Source of the DNA: Pythium myriotylum
Lineage: Eukaryota > Oomycota > Peronosporomycetes > Pythiales > Pythiaceae
Direction: 5' to 3'
Assembly (NCBI GenBank): GCA_023091665.1
Contig: JALJCQ010000014.1
Span: 1,736,001-1,800,000 of the forward strand
DNA: 64,000 nucleotides
How positions within the stretch are numbered: position 1 is the stretch's first letter; each line of letters starts with the position of its first letter. Both the position numbers and the translations under genes were made by a program. Of this stretch, positions 10,979 to 21,426 are shown one piece after another. The notes beneath the pieces were generated by a model. The model saw only the letters and a program-made list of their open reading frames with translations. It was not told the DNA's origin and searched no databases.

Positions 10979-11388
10979 CGACGGCGTGGCAGTGCTGACT
11001 GGCGCGTTGAGACGCGCGGAGGATCGGCGCGAAGGCATCGGAAGGCGATGCGGAATGATGGTCGTCTACAGAACGCAACCGGTGAGGAGCTACAGACACG
11101 AACATGCGAGATGGCGACCTGGGAGGCGAAGCCTCATGGCCGTTCGCCACGCCGGCCATTGCAGTCCCTTCGTGGCGAAGGTCCGAGACTTGGGCCCACA
11201 ACCCACGAGGTCGAGTGGATGGTTAACTTACGTGGGTCGGCGGGCCAAAGGCTGGGAGGCAAGCAGGCGACGAGCGAAATGGAAATGGTGGTGTCGGCAA
11301 CAGGGGGAAACTCCACGTCACTTCATCTGAACCCCTCGCTATAGTGACTACTAATCTAAGTAGTGTAGCCATGTTCTTTTGCAGATGG
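10979..11388. other. Intergenic region without a supported gene
   Basis: These 410 bases lie between the start of the PHD-finger gene and the 3' end of the MOCS3-like gene, both on the minus strand. Frames open here on both strands, but their translations are Arg/Gly/Trp-rich without protein-like structure. The region should include the promoter of the PHD gene. Nothing else is recognisable. Confidence 0.4.
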
Positions 11389-12768
11389 TCAATACATGGG
11401 GAAGCGAGCGTCGACTAGTGCTGCGTAGAGCGTGTAGCCGCCGTCGACGTTGCGCACGTCGGTGAGCCCACATGCCAGCAGCCATGAAGTCACAGCCACT
11501 GAGTCCACGCCACGACGACAGATGACCAGCATCGGGACGTCCGAGATCGCGACTGGAGACCCGGCCTTGGACACCTCGCGTTCCACCAACTGAACAAGCT
11601 CTCCTTTTGCCTGTGCGGTCTGAAGGGCTTTGAACGGTATGTTTACGGCCTCTGGAAAGTGGACCATCTCGAATTGATGAGTAGCGCGGGTGTCGAGCAG
11701 TACGTACTGCGAGATGTCAAGGGTTTTTCGAAGGGATGCGAAAGTGCCGACGTCGACTCGATTCACGGGCCCCAGAACAACACTTTGGGCATCTTCAGAG
11801 CCACAGCTCGATATCACTGGCTCTGTCAAAGCAGCCTTGCTAGGTCCACAGCTGCAGCAGTCGTCACGACGCCTCTTAGGGATCTTGACTCGCCTGAACT
11901 GGCCGTCGTAAGCGTCGAAGAGCAACTGACTCCCGGATGTCTGTTGGCCCATTTCGGTCAATAATCTCACAGTCTCCAGAGCTTGTAGACAGCCGATGAT
12001 ACCAGGAACAATGCCTAGCACCCCATTCTCCTCGCAACTCTGTGGTTGTCGCGGTGCGCTGGGATAGAGACATCGATAGCAAGCAGTGTCATCCGCGTAG
12101 GTGAACACAGAGATCTGACCCTCAAGGCCAAGAGCGCTACCAGAGACTAGAGGTTTGTTGCCCACAGCGCACGCTTCGTTCACAAGATATCGAGTCGGCG
12201 GGTTGTCCGACGCGTCGACCACAACGTCGTACTCACAAACCAAGTCCACGGCATTCTTCGGAGTGAACCGTGTGGCGTGGGTCTCGATTTTCACGTCGCC
12301 ATTGATCGATCGCACACGACGCGCAAGGGAGTCGACCTTGAGCTCACCAATTGCAGACTCTGTGTGTCCAATCTGGCGGTGCAAGTTGGAGCGCTCAACG
12401 CGATCGTTATCGACGAGGCCCAAGCAGCCCACACCCATCGCTCCCAGATAGAGAGCCGCTGGGCAGCCGAGACCACCAGCGCCGACTATCAGAACCCGAG
12501 CCTGGCGCAGCTTCAGTTGCCGCGACACGCGAAAGTCGGACACGAGCATTTGGCGACTGTAGCGCTGCATCTCGGATCGCGTCAGCGGCGAGAGAGTCGT
12601 GGAGTCAAACGCCTCAGTGGGTCGATCGCCGACTGGCGGCTCTCGGCGAGGGTCTTCTCTCGTCGCGAGCGCCGCGCGTAGCTTCTCGTTCTCCGCCTCC
12701 AGCGCGGCGACTCGCTGGGTCAGCGCGCTGCAGCGCTCGCACTCGGCGCTTCCTGGCAACATCGTCAT
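11389..12768 (-). CDS. MOCS3: Adenylyltransferase and sulfurtransferase (MOCS3/Uba4)
   Basis: Single exon, 459 aa. A short N-terminal coiled segment (ALTQRVAALEAENEKLRAAL) precedes a ThiF/E1-like adenylation domain (about residues 65-310) with the nucleotide loop VLIVGAGGLGCPAALYL, the zinc pairs CYRC and CSCG, and the CEENGVLGIVPGIIG segment. A rhodanese domain occupies about 335-459 with the persulfide loop VICRRGVDS (Cys417). This order is diagnostic of MOCS3/Uba4, which activates the C-terminal Gly-Gly of MOCS2A/Urm1 and hands it sulfur for molybdopterin synthesis and tRNA thiolation in the cytosol. It is divergent from the LarB homologue, with only 87 bases between the two start codons. 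A second ATG two codons in is equally possible as start. Confidence 0.92.
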   Translation of the reverse strand: MTMLPGSAECERCSALTQRVAALEAENEKLRAALATREDPRREPPVGDRPTEAFDSTTLSPLTRSEMQRYSRQMLVSDFRVSRQLKLRQARVLIVGAGGLGCPAALYLGAMGVGCLGLVDNDRVERSNLHRQIGHTESAIGELKVDSLARRVRSINGDVKIETHATRFTPKNAVDLVCEYDVVVDASDNPPTRYLVNEACAVGNKPLVSGSALGLEGQISVFTYADDTACYRCLYPSAPRQPQSCEENGVLGIVPGIIGCLQALETVRLLTEMGQQTSGSQLLFDAYDGQFRRVKIPKRRRDDCCSCGPSKAALTEPVISSCGSEDAQSVVLGPVNRVDVGTFASLRKTLDISQYVLLDTRATHQFEMVHFPEAVNIPFKALQTAQAKGELVQLVEREVSKAGSPVAISDVPMLVICRRGVDSVAVTSWLLACGLTDVRNVDGGYTLYAALVDARFPMY

Positions 12769-12855
12769 GGTGAGCTCCCCACGTCAGTGATATCGGGGAT
12801 GGGAGACCAAGCATCGGGTTTGGCAGTGTGACTGACAGTTATTCGAAGATATTCG

Positions 12856-13944
12856 ATGCGTTATCGTCGGTCGATGGCGTTTGGCGTTCGCGTCCTGCGC
12901 GTGCACCGCCGAGGCCTCGCCTCCAAGGCACCGCCGTCGATGCTCCAAGTGCTTGAGCGCGTTGCTGCAGGCGAGATCGCACCCCGCGAGGCGGCTGCGC
13001 TCTGTCAGCAGCTGGAATATGATGCCATTGGCAACTTCGCGAAGATCGACACGAAGCGGCTCGCGCGCACGGGGTTCCCGGAGGTCATTTACGGAGAAGG
13101 AAAGACGCCAGAGCAGATCGCACGGATCTTTGTTGCAATGACGGAGAAGGGCGAAGAGAACGTCATGGCGACACGGATGTCGCCTCAAGCCGCAAACGAT
13201 GTCCGGAGTCTTCTGCCAGAGGTAGATGAGCTCAATTGCGTTACTGCGCACGCCTTGATCTAACACGTCTGAAGGGCTTCAAAGCTAGATTCCAATACTA
13301 TGAGACCCCGCGCATTCTTGCATCCAAGAATGTGGAAGACCAATTGCTCACACGTATCCCGGGCACTGCGTGTGTACTTGCAGCGGGCACGTCGGACCTT
13401 CCTGTCGCCGAGGAAGCAGTCGTCACGCTGCGTGCGTCCCGTTGTTGTGCGTGGGTTAATCATCCCTGCTGACGAATGCTTGCAGAGCTCGCAGGATATA
13501 AGGTTACGCGTCTTTATGACGTCGGTGTCGCGGGCATCCACCGCTTGCTCAAGAACCAACACGTGCTGCATTCTTGTGACGTCGCGATCTGCGTCGCTGG
13601 CATGGACGGCGCGCTTCCCGGTGTCGTGGTGCGTTTTGCTGATTAGACACTTCTTTTCCTTCGGGTCTAATACGTGCATGGACCCAGGGTGGACTCACGG
13701 ACGTGCCCGTGATTGCGGTGCCTACGAGCGTGGGCTACGGCGCAGCCTTCGGTGGGCTCGCCCCACTCCTGACGATGCTCAACGCCTGCTCGCCGGGCGT
13801 GGGCGTCGTCAACATCGACAACGGCTTCGGTGCAGCAGTGCTCGCTGGTGAGTGGAATCGTCGGTGTGCTCTGAGCGCCTCGACGCCGTCTGACGCTTGG
13901 TGCCCCAAGCTCGCATCCTGCTCAAGGTCAAGTCGGACAAGTGA
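12856..13944 (+). CDS. larB: LarB homologue (AIR-carboxylase-like, nickel-pincer nucleotide synthesis)
   Basis: Exons 12856-13221, 13275-13431, 13486-13628, 13688-13847 and 13910-13944 (286 aa; introns of 53, 54, 59 and 62 nt). Conserved LarB/AIRC blocks appear in order: [69 protein letters not shown] and [11 protein letters not shown]. In bacteria LarB carboxylates and hydrolyses nicotinic acid adenine dinucleotide, the first step to the nickel-pincer cofactor of lactate racemase. A Cys in the LNACSPG segment (Cys256) is placed like the Cys I recall as catalytic in bacterial LarB. The first 27 residues are Arg-rich and hydroxylated, like a mitochondrial presequence; a second ATG lies at 12874. 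Four phase-consistent introns show it is a resident nuclear gene, not contamination. No LarC or LarE is in the window. Confidence 0.85.
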
Positions 13945-14051
13945 AGCCATCTTTAGAGGGGCAGTGGTCGAGTGGGTTAAATCAGTATATATGTTGGCAC
14001 AACGTATACCAGCGTCCAGTTCCATCCGTCAACAAACGACACGCGAATGGC

Positions 14052-15127
14052 ATGGGCAAGCGCAAGCCGCAACTGCCGCGCCGACGCCTTGGCGTCCACT
14101 TCGCCGACGTCGCCGTGCAGCGAAACGTCCACGCCCATGCTCTCCGAGGATCCCTGCTCGCGTCCACGGCGGCTCTTCCCACAGTGTCCATGAATGGCGC
14201 GTGGGGCTCAGCGGCGTCGGAGGCGGCGGGGGCGTCGCCTCCGCAGCCGGCCTCTGACGACTCGTCGCCTTCCCCCACGGCGTCTCCCGCGCATCCTACG
14301 CCCGGTGTAGCTGCGCAAAAAGAGCGCGTGATGCCGTCGCTGCCGATGCGTCCATTCGGGAAATCAATCGTGTCGACGGTGGCTCTGCAAGACACTCACG
14401 ACGCCGTGGATGAGCAAGGAAAGTCGCTGGATGATACGGTGACGATCAAGATGTCCGAACTGGAGGCATGGAAGCAGCATACAATCATGCAAATCGAAGA
14501 TCACTTCACCAGTGCGTCAATACGATCGAAGATCTTGACATGGTGCCTTTGATTGTAACTGATGTGGCGGGGTTTGTAGACGAGCAGCTCAAGAGAATCG
14601 CAGAGTTCGGCCGCGTTCACGCCAATCTGGTTAAAGAGGCCAAGGAATATGTGTCGAACGTTGAAACGCAACTGAAAGAGCAGTTTGAGCGTGACCGGGA
14701 GTCTCTCAAGAGTCAGGCCGAGGCGTATGTTGCGCAGTTCCAGCAAGAAAGCGAGGATCTGAGGCGCCAGGTGAAAGCCCTTGAGGAAGAGTTGGAAGAG
14801 CTTCGGAGCCGCAAGAACAAAACGGAAGAAAAGGAACTTTCTTCAGCATCTACTCTCGATGCGGAGGCTGATGAGCTCCAGCCCAGTGCGAAACGTGGTC
14901 GTCGGAGTGATTCTGCGGATATTCTTACGTGCACCGAATCGCCTCCGCCGTCTCCATCGGTCTCATCGTCTCCAACTGATGACGAGGCCCTCGCAGTTGA
15001 CGATGTGGCGGAGACGATGAGTCGAGCGATGGGCATCCAGACCCCCCTGAGATTGAAATCGCAAACCACACGCGGAACAGCGAGTGAAGGCGAGGGCGCC
15101 CCCAAGGTTCCTTCGCTCCCGCTGTAA
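14052..15127 (+). CDS. Coiled-coil protein of unknown function
   Basis: Exons 14052-14511 and 14580-15127 (335 aa; intron 68 nt with donor GTGCGT and acceptor TTGTAG). The N-terminal 120 residues are Pro/Ser/Ala-rich and look disordered. A central coiled coil (about residues 140-260) begins just before the junction ([19 protein letters not shown]) and continues after it with [20 protein letters not shown] and [18 protein letters not shown], which supports the splice. The tail has a basic patch (AKRGRRS) like a nuclear signal, followed by Ser/Pro repeats. I do not recognise the family. It starts only 107 bases after the LarB stop, so its promoter is very short or overlaps LarB. Confidence 0.65.
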
Positions 15128-15239
15128 GCGAAGTATTTATCAGTACCACTGGGGGCGTGTGTTTAATTTGACAAGGTCATGTATATTGGAAATGAAATTC
15201 AGAAGAACAGAAAAAAGCGAATCGTTTCATAAAGCTCAA

Positions 15240-16751
15240 CTACTTGGCGCATTCCTTGCCATCACCCAGCGTGACAGGAATGTGCCAGCAGTGACCCTTC
15301 TTAGAGCCACCCTTTTTGATTTCTTCCTTGACCTTGCTGAACACCCATGTGTCGTCAAACGTCACGAACTGAGTCTTGAGCCAGTCCTTGGAGAAATGAA
15401 GCTCGAGGAAGCCATAGGCGTTTGTTCCTTCCACCCATGCGTGCTTGACGAACTTCTCAGCGACCTGAGGGGGGAGACCAGAGGTCTCGGATTGGATACC
15501 ACCGCCAGCGCCGTTCTCGTAGAAGTGCGAGCCCCAGACACCAATGTCATGGTTGAAACCGTGCGTGTGGCCGTTGAACCAGACGTGGACATTGTGCTCC
15601 TTCATGATCGCGTACCAGGCCTTCATCTTATCTTCACTCATGTGGAAGTGAGGCGAGTAGTGCGAGTTCACGATCTTCCACGTCGCCGTGGATTTCTTCA
15701 GATCCTCCTGGATCTTGGTGATCGATGCGTCGTACCAGGTCTTGATACGGTCGTAGCAGGCGTTGTACATCTCCTTGCTGCCACCAGCGCACAGCTCGTC
15801 ACCGGGCTGGCGATCGTTACAGGTCTTTCCCAGTGCCGTGGCCTCAGCCTCGGGAAGTTTCTTCTTCTTGACATAGCCGTAGCACTGGCAGCACACCTGC
15901 ATCGCGCCGTGCGAGTCCGCCAAGTTGGTGTCGATGTTGAAAATGTCGACAGAGACGCCGTTCTTCTCGACTGACTCCACGTAGTAGTGGTCACGCAGCT
16001 GCCAGCGGTCCGAGTTGGGCGACTTGTAGTTCTGCTGCAGCGTGAACTTCTTGTCCAGGTACTCGAGCATCTGCTCGGTGCTCTTGCACTCGAAGAAATT
16101 GTAGTCTTTGTCGCCGCAGATGTACTCGGAGCCTCCAAGATCGTGGTTGCCGACGACGTTGATCCACGGGATGCCTGCGAGCGACGGCTGGTTGTACACG
16201 TTCTCGAACGTCGTCTCCATGCGGTAGCCAATGTCGTCCGGGCCGGCGCCGTTCCAGTAGATGTTGTCGCCGTGGCCGATGACGCGCACGGGCTTGATGG
16301 CGGCCGCCGACTGCGAGAGGATCTCGGCCACGTTGATCTGCGCCCAGTAGTCTTTCTTCATGTCGAGCGAGTCGGGCGCGGTCTTGCGGTACTTGTTGCA
16401 GCAGGAGCCGGGCTTGTCGGTGGTGGCGCCCCAGTCGCCGATGGCGAGCATGGTGAAGGCGGCCACGGCCTTGTCCGGGTCGCTCGACGGCTCCTTGATC
16501 TTGCTCGAGACGGTGCCCGAGCCGGAGCTCGCGCTGCCGCCGCCGAGGATCGCGTCGTCCGAGATGTTGGCGTTGGGCGAGACGGTGCCGACGACCGAGC
16601 TGTTGGCGGCGGCGTTGGAGGACCCGCCGCCGCCGCCGCCCGAGCTCGTGCTGGCCTTGCTCGAGCCGCCGCTGGTGACGGCGACGATGACGCCGACGGC
16701 CACGCCGATGACGACGAGCACGCCGATGATGATGAAGGCCTTGCGAGCCAT
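15240..16751 (-). CDS. Purple-acid-phosphatase-like metallophosphatase with N-terminal membrane anchor
   Basis: Single exon, 503 aa from the ATG at 16751 (MARKAFIII). A hydrophobic segment at residues 5-25 is a signal anchor or uncleaved signal peptide. A Ser/Gly-rich linker of about 65 residues follows, then a calcineurin-like phosphoesterase domain. Its metal-binding blocks are all present: AIGDWG, GHGDNIYWNG, VVGNHD, NSHYSPHFH and NGHTHGFNHD. The spacing fits tartrate-resistant/purple acid phosphatases (ACP5 type). Several Cys residues in the middle (CCNK, VCCQCYGY, CNDR) suggest disulfides and an extracytoplasmic location. It probably hydrolyses phosphate esters at the cell surface or in the secretory path. 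It is convergent with the coiled-coil gene, 112 bases apart. Confidence 0.88.
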   Translation of the reverse strand: MARKAFIIIGVLVVIGVAVGVIVAVTSGGSSKASTSSGGGGGGSSNAAANSSVVGTVSPNANISDDAILGGGSASSGSGTVSSKIKEPSSDPDKAVAAFTMLAIGDWGATTDKPGSCCNKYRKTAPDSLDMKKDYWAQINVAEILSQSAAAIKPVRVIGHGDNIYWNGAGPDDIGYRMETTFENVYNQPSLAGIPWINVVGNHDLGGSEYICGDKDYNFFECKSTEQMLEYLDKKFTLQQNYKSPNSDRWQLRDHYYVESVEKNGVSVDIFNIDTNLADSHGAMQVCCQCYGYVKKKKLPEAEATALGKTCNDRQPGDELCAGGSKEMYNACYDRIKTWYDASITKIQEDLKKSTATWKIVNSHYSPHFHMSEDKMKAWYAIMKEHNVHVWFNGHTHGFNHDIGVWGSHFYENGAGGGIQSETSGLPPQVAEKFVKHAWVEGTNAYGFLELHFSKDWLKTQFVTFDDTWVFSKVKEEIKKGGSKKGHCWHIPVTLGDGKECAK

Positions 16752-17683
16752 GGCCGGCCGGTGGGTCTTTGGGCGAGGAAGAAAAAGTGTGGCGAACCAG
16801 AAAGATTGGGACGCCAACACGCACGTTGGCGCCGTCGTCGTCCGCTCGCGGCGGCTGGTGGTGAACAAACGCCAACGCCGAGAAGCTGAACGGCAACCAG
16901 CTGGAGCACCGCCACCGGCCGTTTTCTACGCCAGACTAAGTGAGATTGAGATCTCGGATTGGATAAAAACGGGTTTGGGTGGTCCGCCGGCTGGCTCTTT
17001 CCATGAAGTCAGAGAATCCGCCCGACGGAGAGAACTTCCGCGGCAGAGATCCCTCGGGCTCCGCTGAAGTCGCGAGCGACGACCTCTGGCGCATCGGAGC
17101 GCTCTATGCTGCGCGTGTCGCTGGGTGGACGCGTCGGCATGACGAAGGACGGAGGCGGCCATTAGTCAGCCGTGTCCTCCCGACACTCGTCCTCAGGCGT
17201 CAACAAAGGCGTCACCGCCAGGTGGCGGTTGGTCGATGGGTGCACGCGTGCAATGCTGGTCGCCGCACGCTCTCTACGCCAGCCTACCGGTGTGGCACCG
17301 GTTTGTTCGTCTCCTGCTAAAACCGCGCGGAGGACAGGGAGGAAAGACCGGTTAGGGGTGGGGCTTGTCATGCGGGCGAAACCGTGGGGGGCTTTTTTGC
17401 CTCGTATATTTCGTGCCGAGGGGGAGGGTTCGGTGTAAATTTTCTCTGTTTGCGTCCGAGTGCAGCTCCCCCTCTGCCGTAGCTTCCGGAGCTGGAAGAG
17501 AGCGATTCGACCGAGCGACGCCGCCGCGATCCACTGCCGGAAGCATCCTCCGCGGCCGCGCTAGCCACCAGCCCACGGCCGCTCTGCACTCGCGCGCAGC
17601 GGACTGCTCTCCCATCCCTTCCCCCTCGGCCCCACCACCGCCACCGGAGCCGTCTCCTGCATATTCCATACTCTACACGCACC
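16752..17683. promoter_or_regulatory. Long divergent intergenic region
   Basis: These 932 bases lie between the phosphatase start (16751, minus) and the WW-RRM start (17684, plus). Open frames here are short and Arg/Ser/Pro-rich with no domain. The last 230 bases before the WW-RRM ATG are pyrimidine-rich and lead into CTCTACACGCACC at the start codon, as expected of a 5' leader. Promoters of both genes should lie here; no specific site could be defended. Confidence 0.35.
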
Positions 17684-18863
17684 ATGGCCGACCAGGCGGA
17701 CCTCGCGACCGCCGCGGGCGACCTCGCGCCTGCCGCGGCCGGACAGTGGACCGAGCACAGCGCGCCCAACGGACGCAAGTACTACTACAACAGCGTCACC
17801 GGCCAGTCCACGTGGGAACGGTACGATCCTCGCCCTCCTTGTTTAGTCGCAAGCGACCCCCTCAGTCTCCCTCCTCTCTCTCTCTCTCTCTGATACCAGA
17901 CCGGCGGACTTTAGCCCCGACGTCGCTGCCGTAGCCGCGGCCCGATCGGCCGGCGCGGTCCAGGGCGGCGCGGCGTCTGCCGGGTTCCAGAACGCGCAGC
18001 AAGGCCAGCAGGGCCAGCAAGGTACGCCTCGATTCGACACAGTCGGAGAAAGGGAGTGAAGCAAGCTCACGTGGTGTCGACACAGCAGCCTACGGTGCTT
18101 ACGCGCAGGGCTACGGCCAGCCGCTCTCGTACAGCGCGGCTCCGTACGCTGGTGCTGGCTACATGTATCCTTACCCTCAACACTACGGTGAGGACGAATA
18201 TTTCACGCGTGCATGGTTGAGACTGAACCGTGTTCGTCCTCATGCCATGTAGGTTACGCGCCGCAGGTCGCTGGCCCTGGCCCCCCGATTCAGACGACTG
18301 AGTCTGGTCAAGGTAAGCACTCAATCCCAACGGCGGTCACCTGTATGAGCTTTACACTAAAGGCAACGGTCGGATGATGCGTGTCTTGGTTGTGGCACCC
18401 ACTTCTTGTACGCTTGCATTTCTGTGTGGATTTGTATGATGCGTAGGACCGCCGGGATGCAACCTCTTTGTGTTTCACATCCCGAACGACATGACTAACC
18501 AGGATCTCTTCAACTACTTTGCGCCTTACGGTAACGTTATCAGCGCCCGCATCATGGTGGAGAAAGAGACAGGAAGAAGTCGCGGTTTCGGTAAGTATTT
18601 ATGCAGCGACTTGTCCTCGTCTGGATGCATCGCTCACCCCACATCTCCCTACAGGTTTCGTGAGCTACGACAACGCTCCATCGGCTGACCAGGCGATCAA
18701 AGCGATGAACGGCTTTCAGGTCGGCCGCAAGCGCCTCAAGGTCCAACATAAAAAGGAGAAGACCCCTGCCTTCGGCGACAACCATGGCTTGGGGGGCCAC
18801 CATGACGCTCCAGCGGCTGAGGCCGCTGCTCCAGGCTCTCCGACAGCCAACAATGAGCTTTAA
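17684..18863 (+). CDS. WW-domain plus RRM RNA-binding protein (CELF/Bruno-like RRM)
   Basis: Six exons: 17684-17820, 17900-18021, 18086-18187, 18253-18312, 18447-18590 and 18655-18863 (257 aa). A WW domain at about residues 20-50 ([16 protein letters not shown]... STWERP) is completed only by splicing exon 1 to exon 2. A Gly/Gln/Tyr-rich linker ([19 protein letters not shown]) follows. One RRM at about 135-215 opens with [20 protein letters not shown] and contains RNP1 SRGFGFVSYDN, again split by an intron. The phrase preceding the RRM is typical of the third RRM of CELF/BRN proteins. The WW domain should bind proline-rich partners, often splicing factors, so a role in pre-mRNA processing is likely. 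Intron 1 contains a CT microsatellite. It is the most intron-rich gene of its size here. Confidence 0.88.
17871..17893 (+). repeat. CT dinucleotide microsatellite in intron 1 of the WW-RRM gene
   Basis: A run of CT units lies close to the 3' splice site of the 79-nt first intron and probably serves as its polypyrimidine tract. Length variation would change splice-site strength rather than coding sequence. Confidence 0.7.
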
Positions 18864-21426
18864 GATATTGGCTGCAAGACACGCTCGGGTGTTTAAGCGT
18901 GGGCAACCTTTTTTGGTTGGACGTTGTCGACACTTGGTGCTGGCGACCTGTGGTTTGTGCCTTCCACCCACAGAGAGGAAGCGGCAAGAGAAGCGAGTTG
19001 AAGAGGTCAGTGTGGTTCGAGTTGGTGTCAAAAGAGAAAGAGCAAGACGAAGAATAACCCATAAACAAGGAGATGTGACACTCGAGTCGAGTTTGGCTCA
19101 CATCCTCGTGCTCTGTTCTTAGTGACGTGGTGGACTGTGAGTCTTCTGGCTCATCGCCTCCTGATGCCCATCACAAGATCGCTTGAAGCAGTGACTTCAA
19201 CTTGAGGAGGTGACGCGAAGGTAACCAAGTGAGGAGACCGCCCTTCCAGCGACATCGGGTTGTTGATCTGATTCAACTTTTCACGTCAACTGCGACTCGC
19301 AGTTGATCCTCTCGGCGAGAAAAGATCACTTTTGGGGAGGCGACAAAAGCTCGATAAAACAAGATGAAGAGCTCTTTGTTCAGCAGCTGATGGCCGCTCA
19401 TCGTCTCAGCAGGCAGTGCATGATTCAAACAGTGCCTGAGATCCAAACACAGTCCTTACTGAACATCGCTTCGCCAAAGTCAAAGGCACAGCTGGGTCAC
19501 TGGCAAGTATCGCAGAACTGTATCCTTACCCGAAGTACTTTGACCCATGCCAGTAACGAATGTGCAATGTTGCTTCTCTTCCATCAGGTCATGGCTTGAT
19601 GTGGTGGCGGCGTCGCATTCGTACAGTCCGACGATGAATGGTCACCCCAACTTGATCCAAGCGCATCGCCACGATCTGATTGACTGCAAAGGTGATGCAC
19701 CCATTGAACCCACTCCATCAGTCCACCCGTGCAGTTGACGTCCAGCCACATTGAAGTGGAGCTCATCCAACCCGATGAGGACTGCATCACCAGACCACCC
19801 CGAGTGCCTTATCCCCATCCATTCACCTCCCACCTGCCCAAGAGAAGAGACGTTGGCAACTTGTCTGTGGAGGAAACGGTTCGGTCTTCCACGGATTGCT
19901 GGGCACGCGGCAAGCGACGAGCCGTTCGGACGGATAGCCTCACGACCATCTTAAGCTACATGTGATCACAATTGCGCGGTGGCAATTGGTTTTGCCGCCT
20001 CTTTGCCCATCGCTGTTAGTCACACCAGGGGACGCAGAAATAGACCTTGGATCCCAGCTGGAGTCAACAAGATGGTTGCTCTACAGATCTTCTCGTGCTG
20101 AGGCGAGAGCCCGTGAGAAATTGCGGAGCTTTGAATGAGTGCGCATCACGATGATAGCACTTTGTCGCAGTCCGTGGTCGCAAACTGTCTGGGCAAAAGT
20201 GTTTTCTTATCATGTTTCAGTTCAGGAAGAGAATGTCGGGTGGCTTGCTGGGATTGCAGACACGCCACTGGATACATTTTTAACAGATCTCGAGACGAGT
20301 CTGCGGTTCGTCCTCCTGGCAATCGTCCTGACTTACCTGAACTGAGCTGGTTCATCTCGTTCAAGAAAATACCCACCAAATCAAAGTTTTGCAATGTCCT
20401 TTCTCTATCAGCCAAAGTGATGACCACAGTGGGACCACCGAAAACAGCCCGCCACCTGTGGCGAGAGTTGGCTTTGCATCACCACCTGTTGAATGAGCAG
20501 ATTGTTACAGACTTGTACGTAGCGCTTTCAGAGATCCCTTCACTAACTGCATTCGTCTTTTTATCAATCGCAGTTTGTCTCACTCATTCTTGGAGACGGA
20601 GGCGGCTAGCACGCGATTCCCACATCTGACGAAAATTCATGATCACGCTAATTGGTGGAAACCACTTGTAACACATTTTCTTTCCGACGTTGTTGCTTTG
20701 CGTCGACGCAAGCAACAGCAGTGGTGTACGTGTCCGTCGACGCAATAAACACGGTACCTGTCGACGTCAACTCTTCAAAGCTCGCTTGATCTTTGGACTG
20801 GCGAGAGATCGCCATGGATACGGACCTCTAATAGAGCAGAGCATCCAGGCTCGGCGGGACATCGGATCATCCCGGTTTTCGTGTGGGTTTGTAAAGTCCG
20901 TGGATAAGTTGCCCTCGATCCGATTCGAAAACTTCGAGCAACCGTTCGAAAATCGGCGCTCCGCCTCGCTCTGTACCCATTCACTTCGGAAAGGCATTCC
21001 AGTGCACCTTCTCGTCCAAGCAGCCAGCTCTCCAGCCCTTCCATCCTCGACTCTCTAGCAAGAATTCGCAAAACTCGGAGGTTTTCCCAGCCCGGCGCTG
21101 TTCACTCGGGGACTGATTAGTGATTAGGGCAGGCTTTCATGTCCGACTCTCGGAGTTTTACGTGTACAGAAGAGCCACTTCTGCCTCGTCTGGCGTCTCT
21201 TTCGTCGTCAAACCTTTTATCAAAGTCACTCTCCCTATCACTTTCCAGAGGCATTAGTAGCCAATCAGAACGCTTAGTCCGGGCAAATCCAGCTCGCCCC
21301 GTACCTACAGTAGTACCAAGATCGAGCCCTAGCCCGTCCTCATCCTAGACCTCCTGGGTGTGCACTCTTCTCATCGATCTCGTCGAGAGCTCAGTCCGCA
21401 ATTTGCTCGCTTCCTGCTCCTCCCCG
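18864..21426. other. Largest gene-poor gap (about 2.6 kb)
   Basis: No gene can be supported here. The base composition is less GC-rich than neighbouring coding DNA. Frames of 60-165 codons exist, for example on the plus strand at 20135-20629 and 19303-19599 and on the minus strand at 19642-19833, but none shows a known domain, consistent codon bias or a family repeat, and adjacent frames compete with each other. A decayed mobile element or pseudogene is possible but unproven. The last 300 bases should hold the promoter of the small Cys-pair gene at 21427. Confidence 0.4.

Noticed and set aside
13960..14040. Stretch resembling a tRNA D-arm (GTGGTCGAGTGGGTTAA) with a later GTTCCATCC
   Set aside because: The acceptor ends do not pair, the D-stem does not close and the TPsiC box is wrong. 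It lies in a leader between two coding genes.
19584..19833. Minus-strand peptides with a phrase like DELHFNVAGRQ, reminiscent of some transposases
   Set aside because: Only a few residues match the idea; two overlapping frames compete, and no terminal repeats or catalytic triad could be found.
20135..20629. Plus-strand frame of 164 codons starting MSAHHDDS
   Set aside because: It has no domain, no codon bias like the neighbours, and an overlapping hydrophobic frame reads equally well. It is not supported as a gene.
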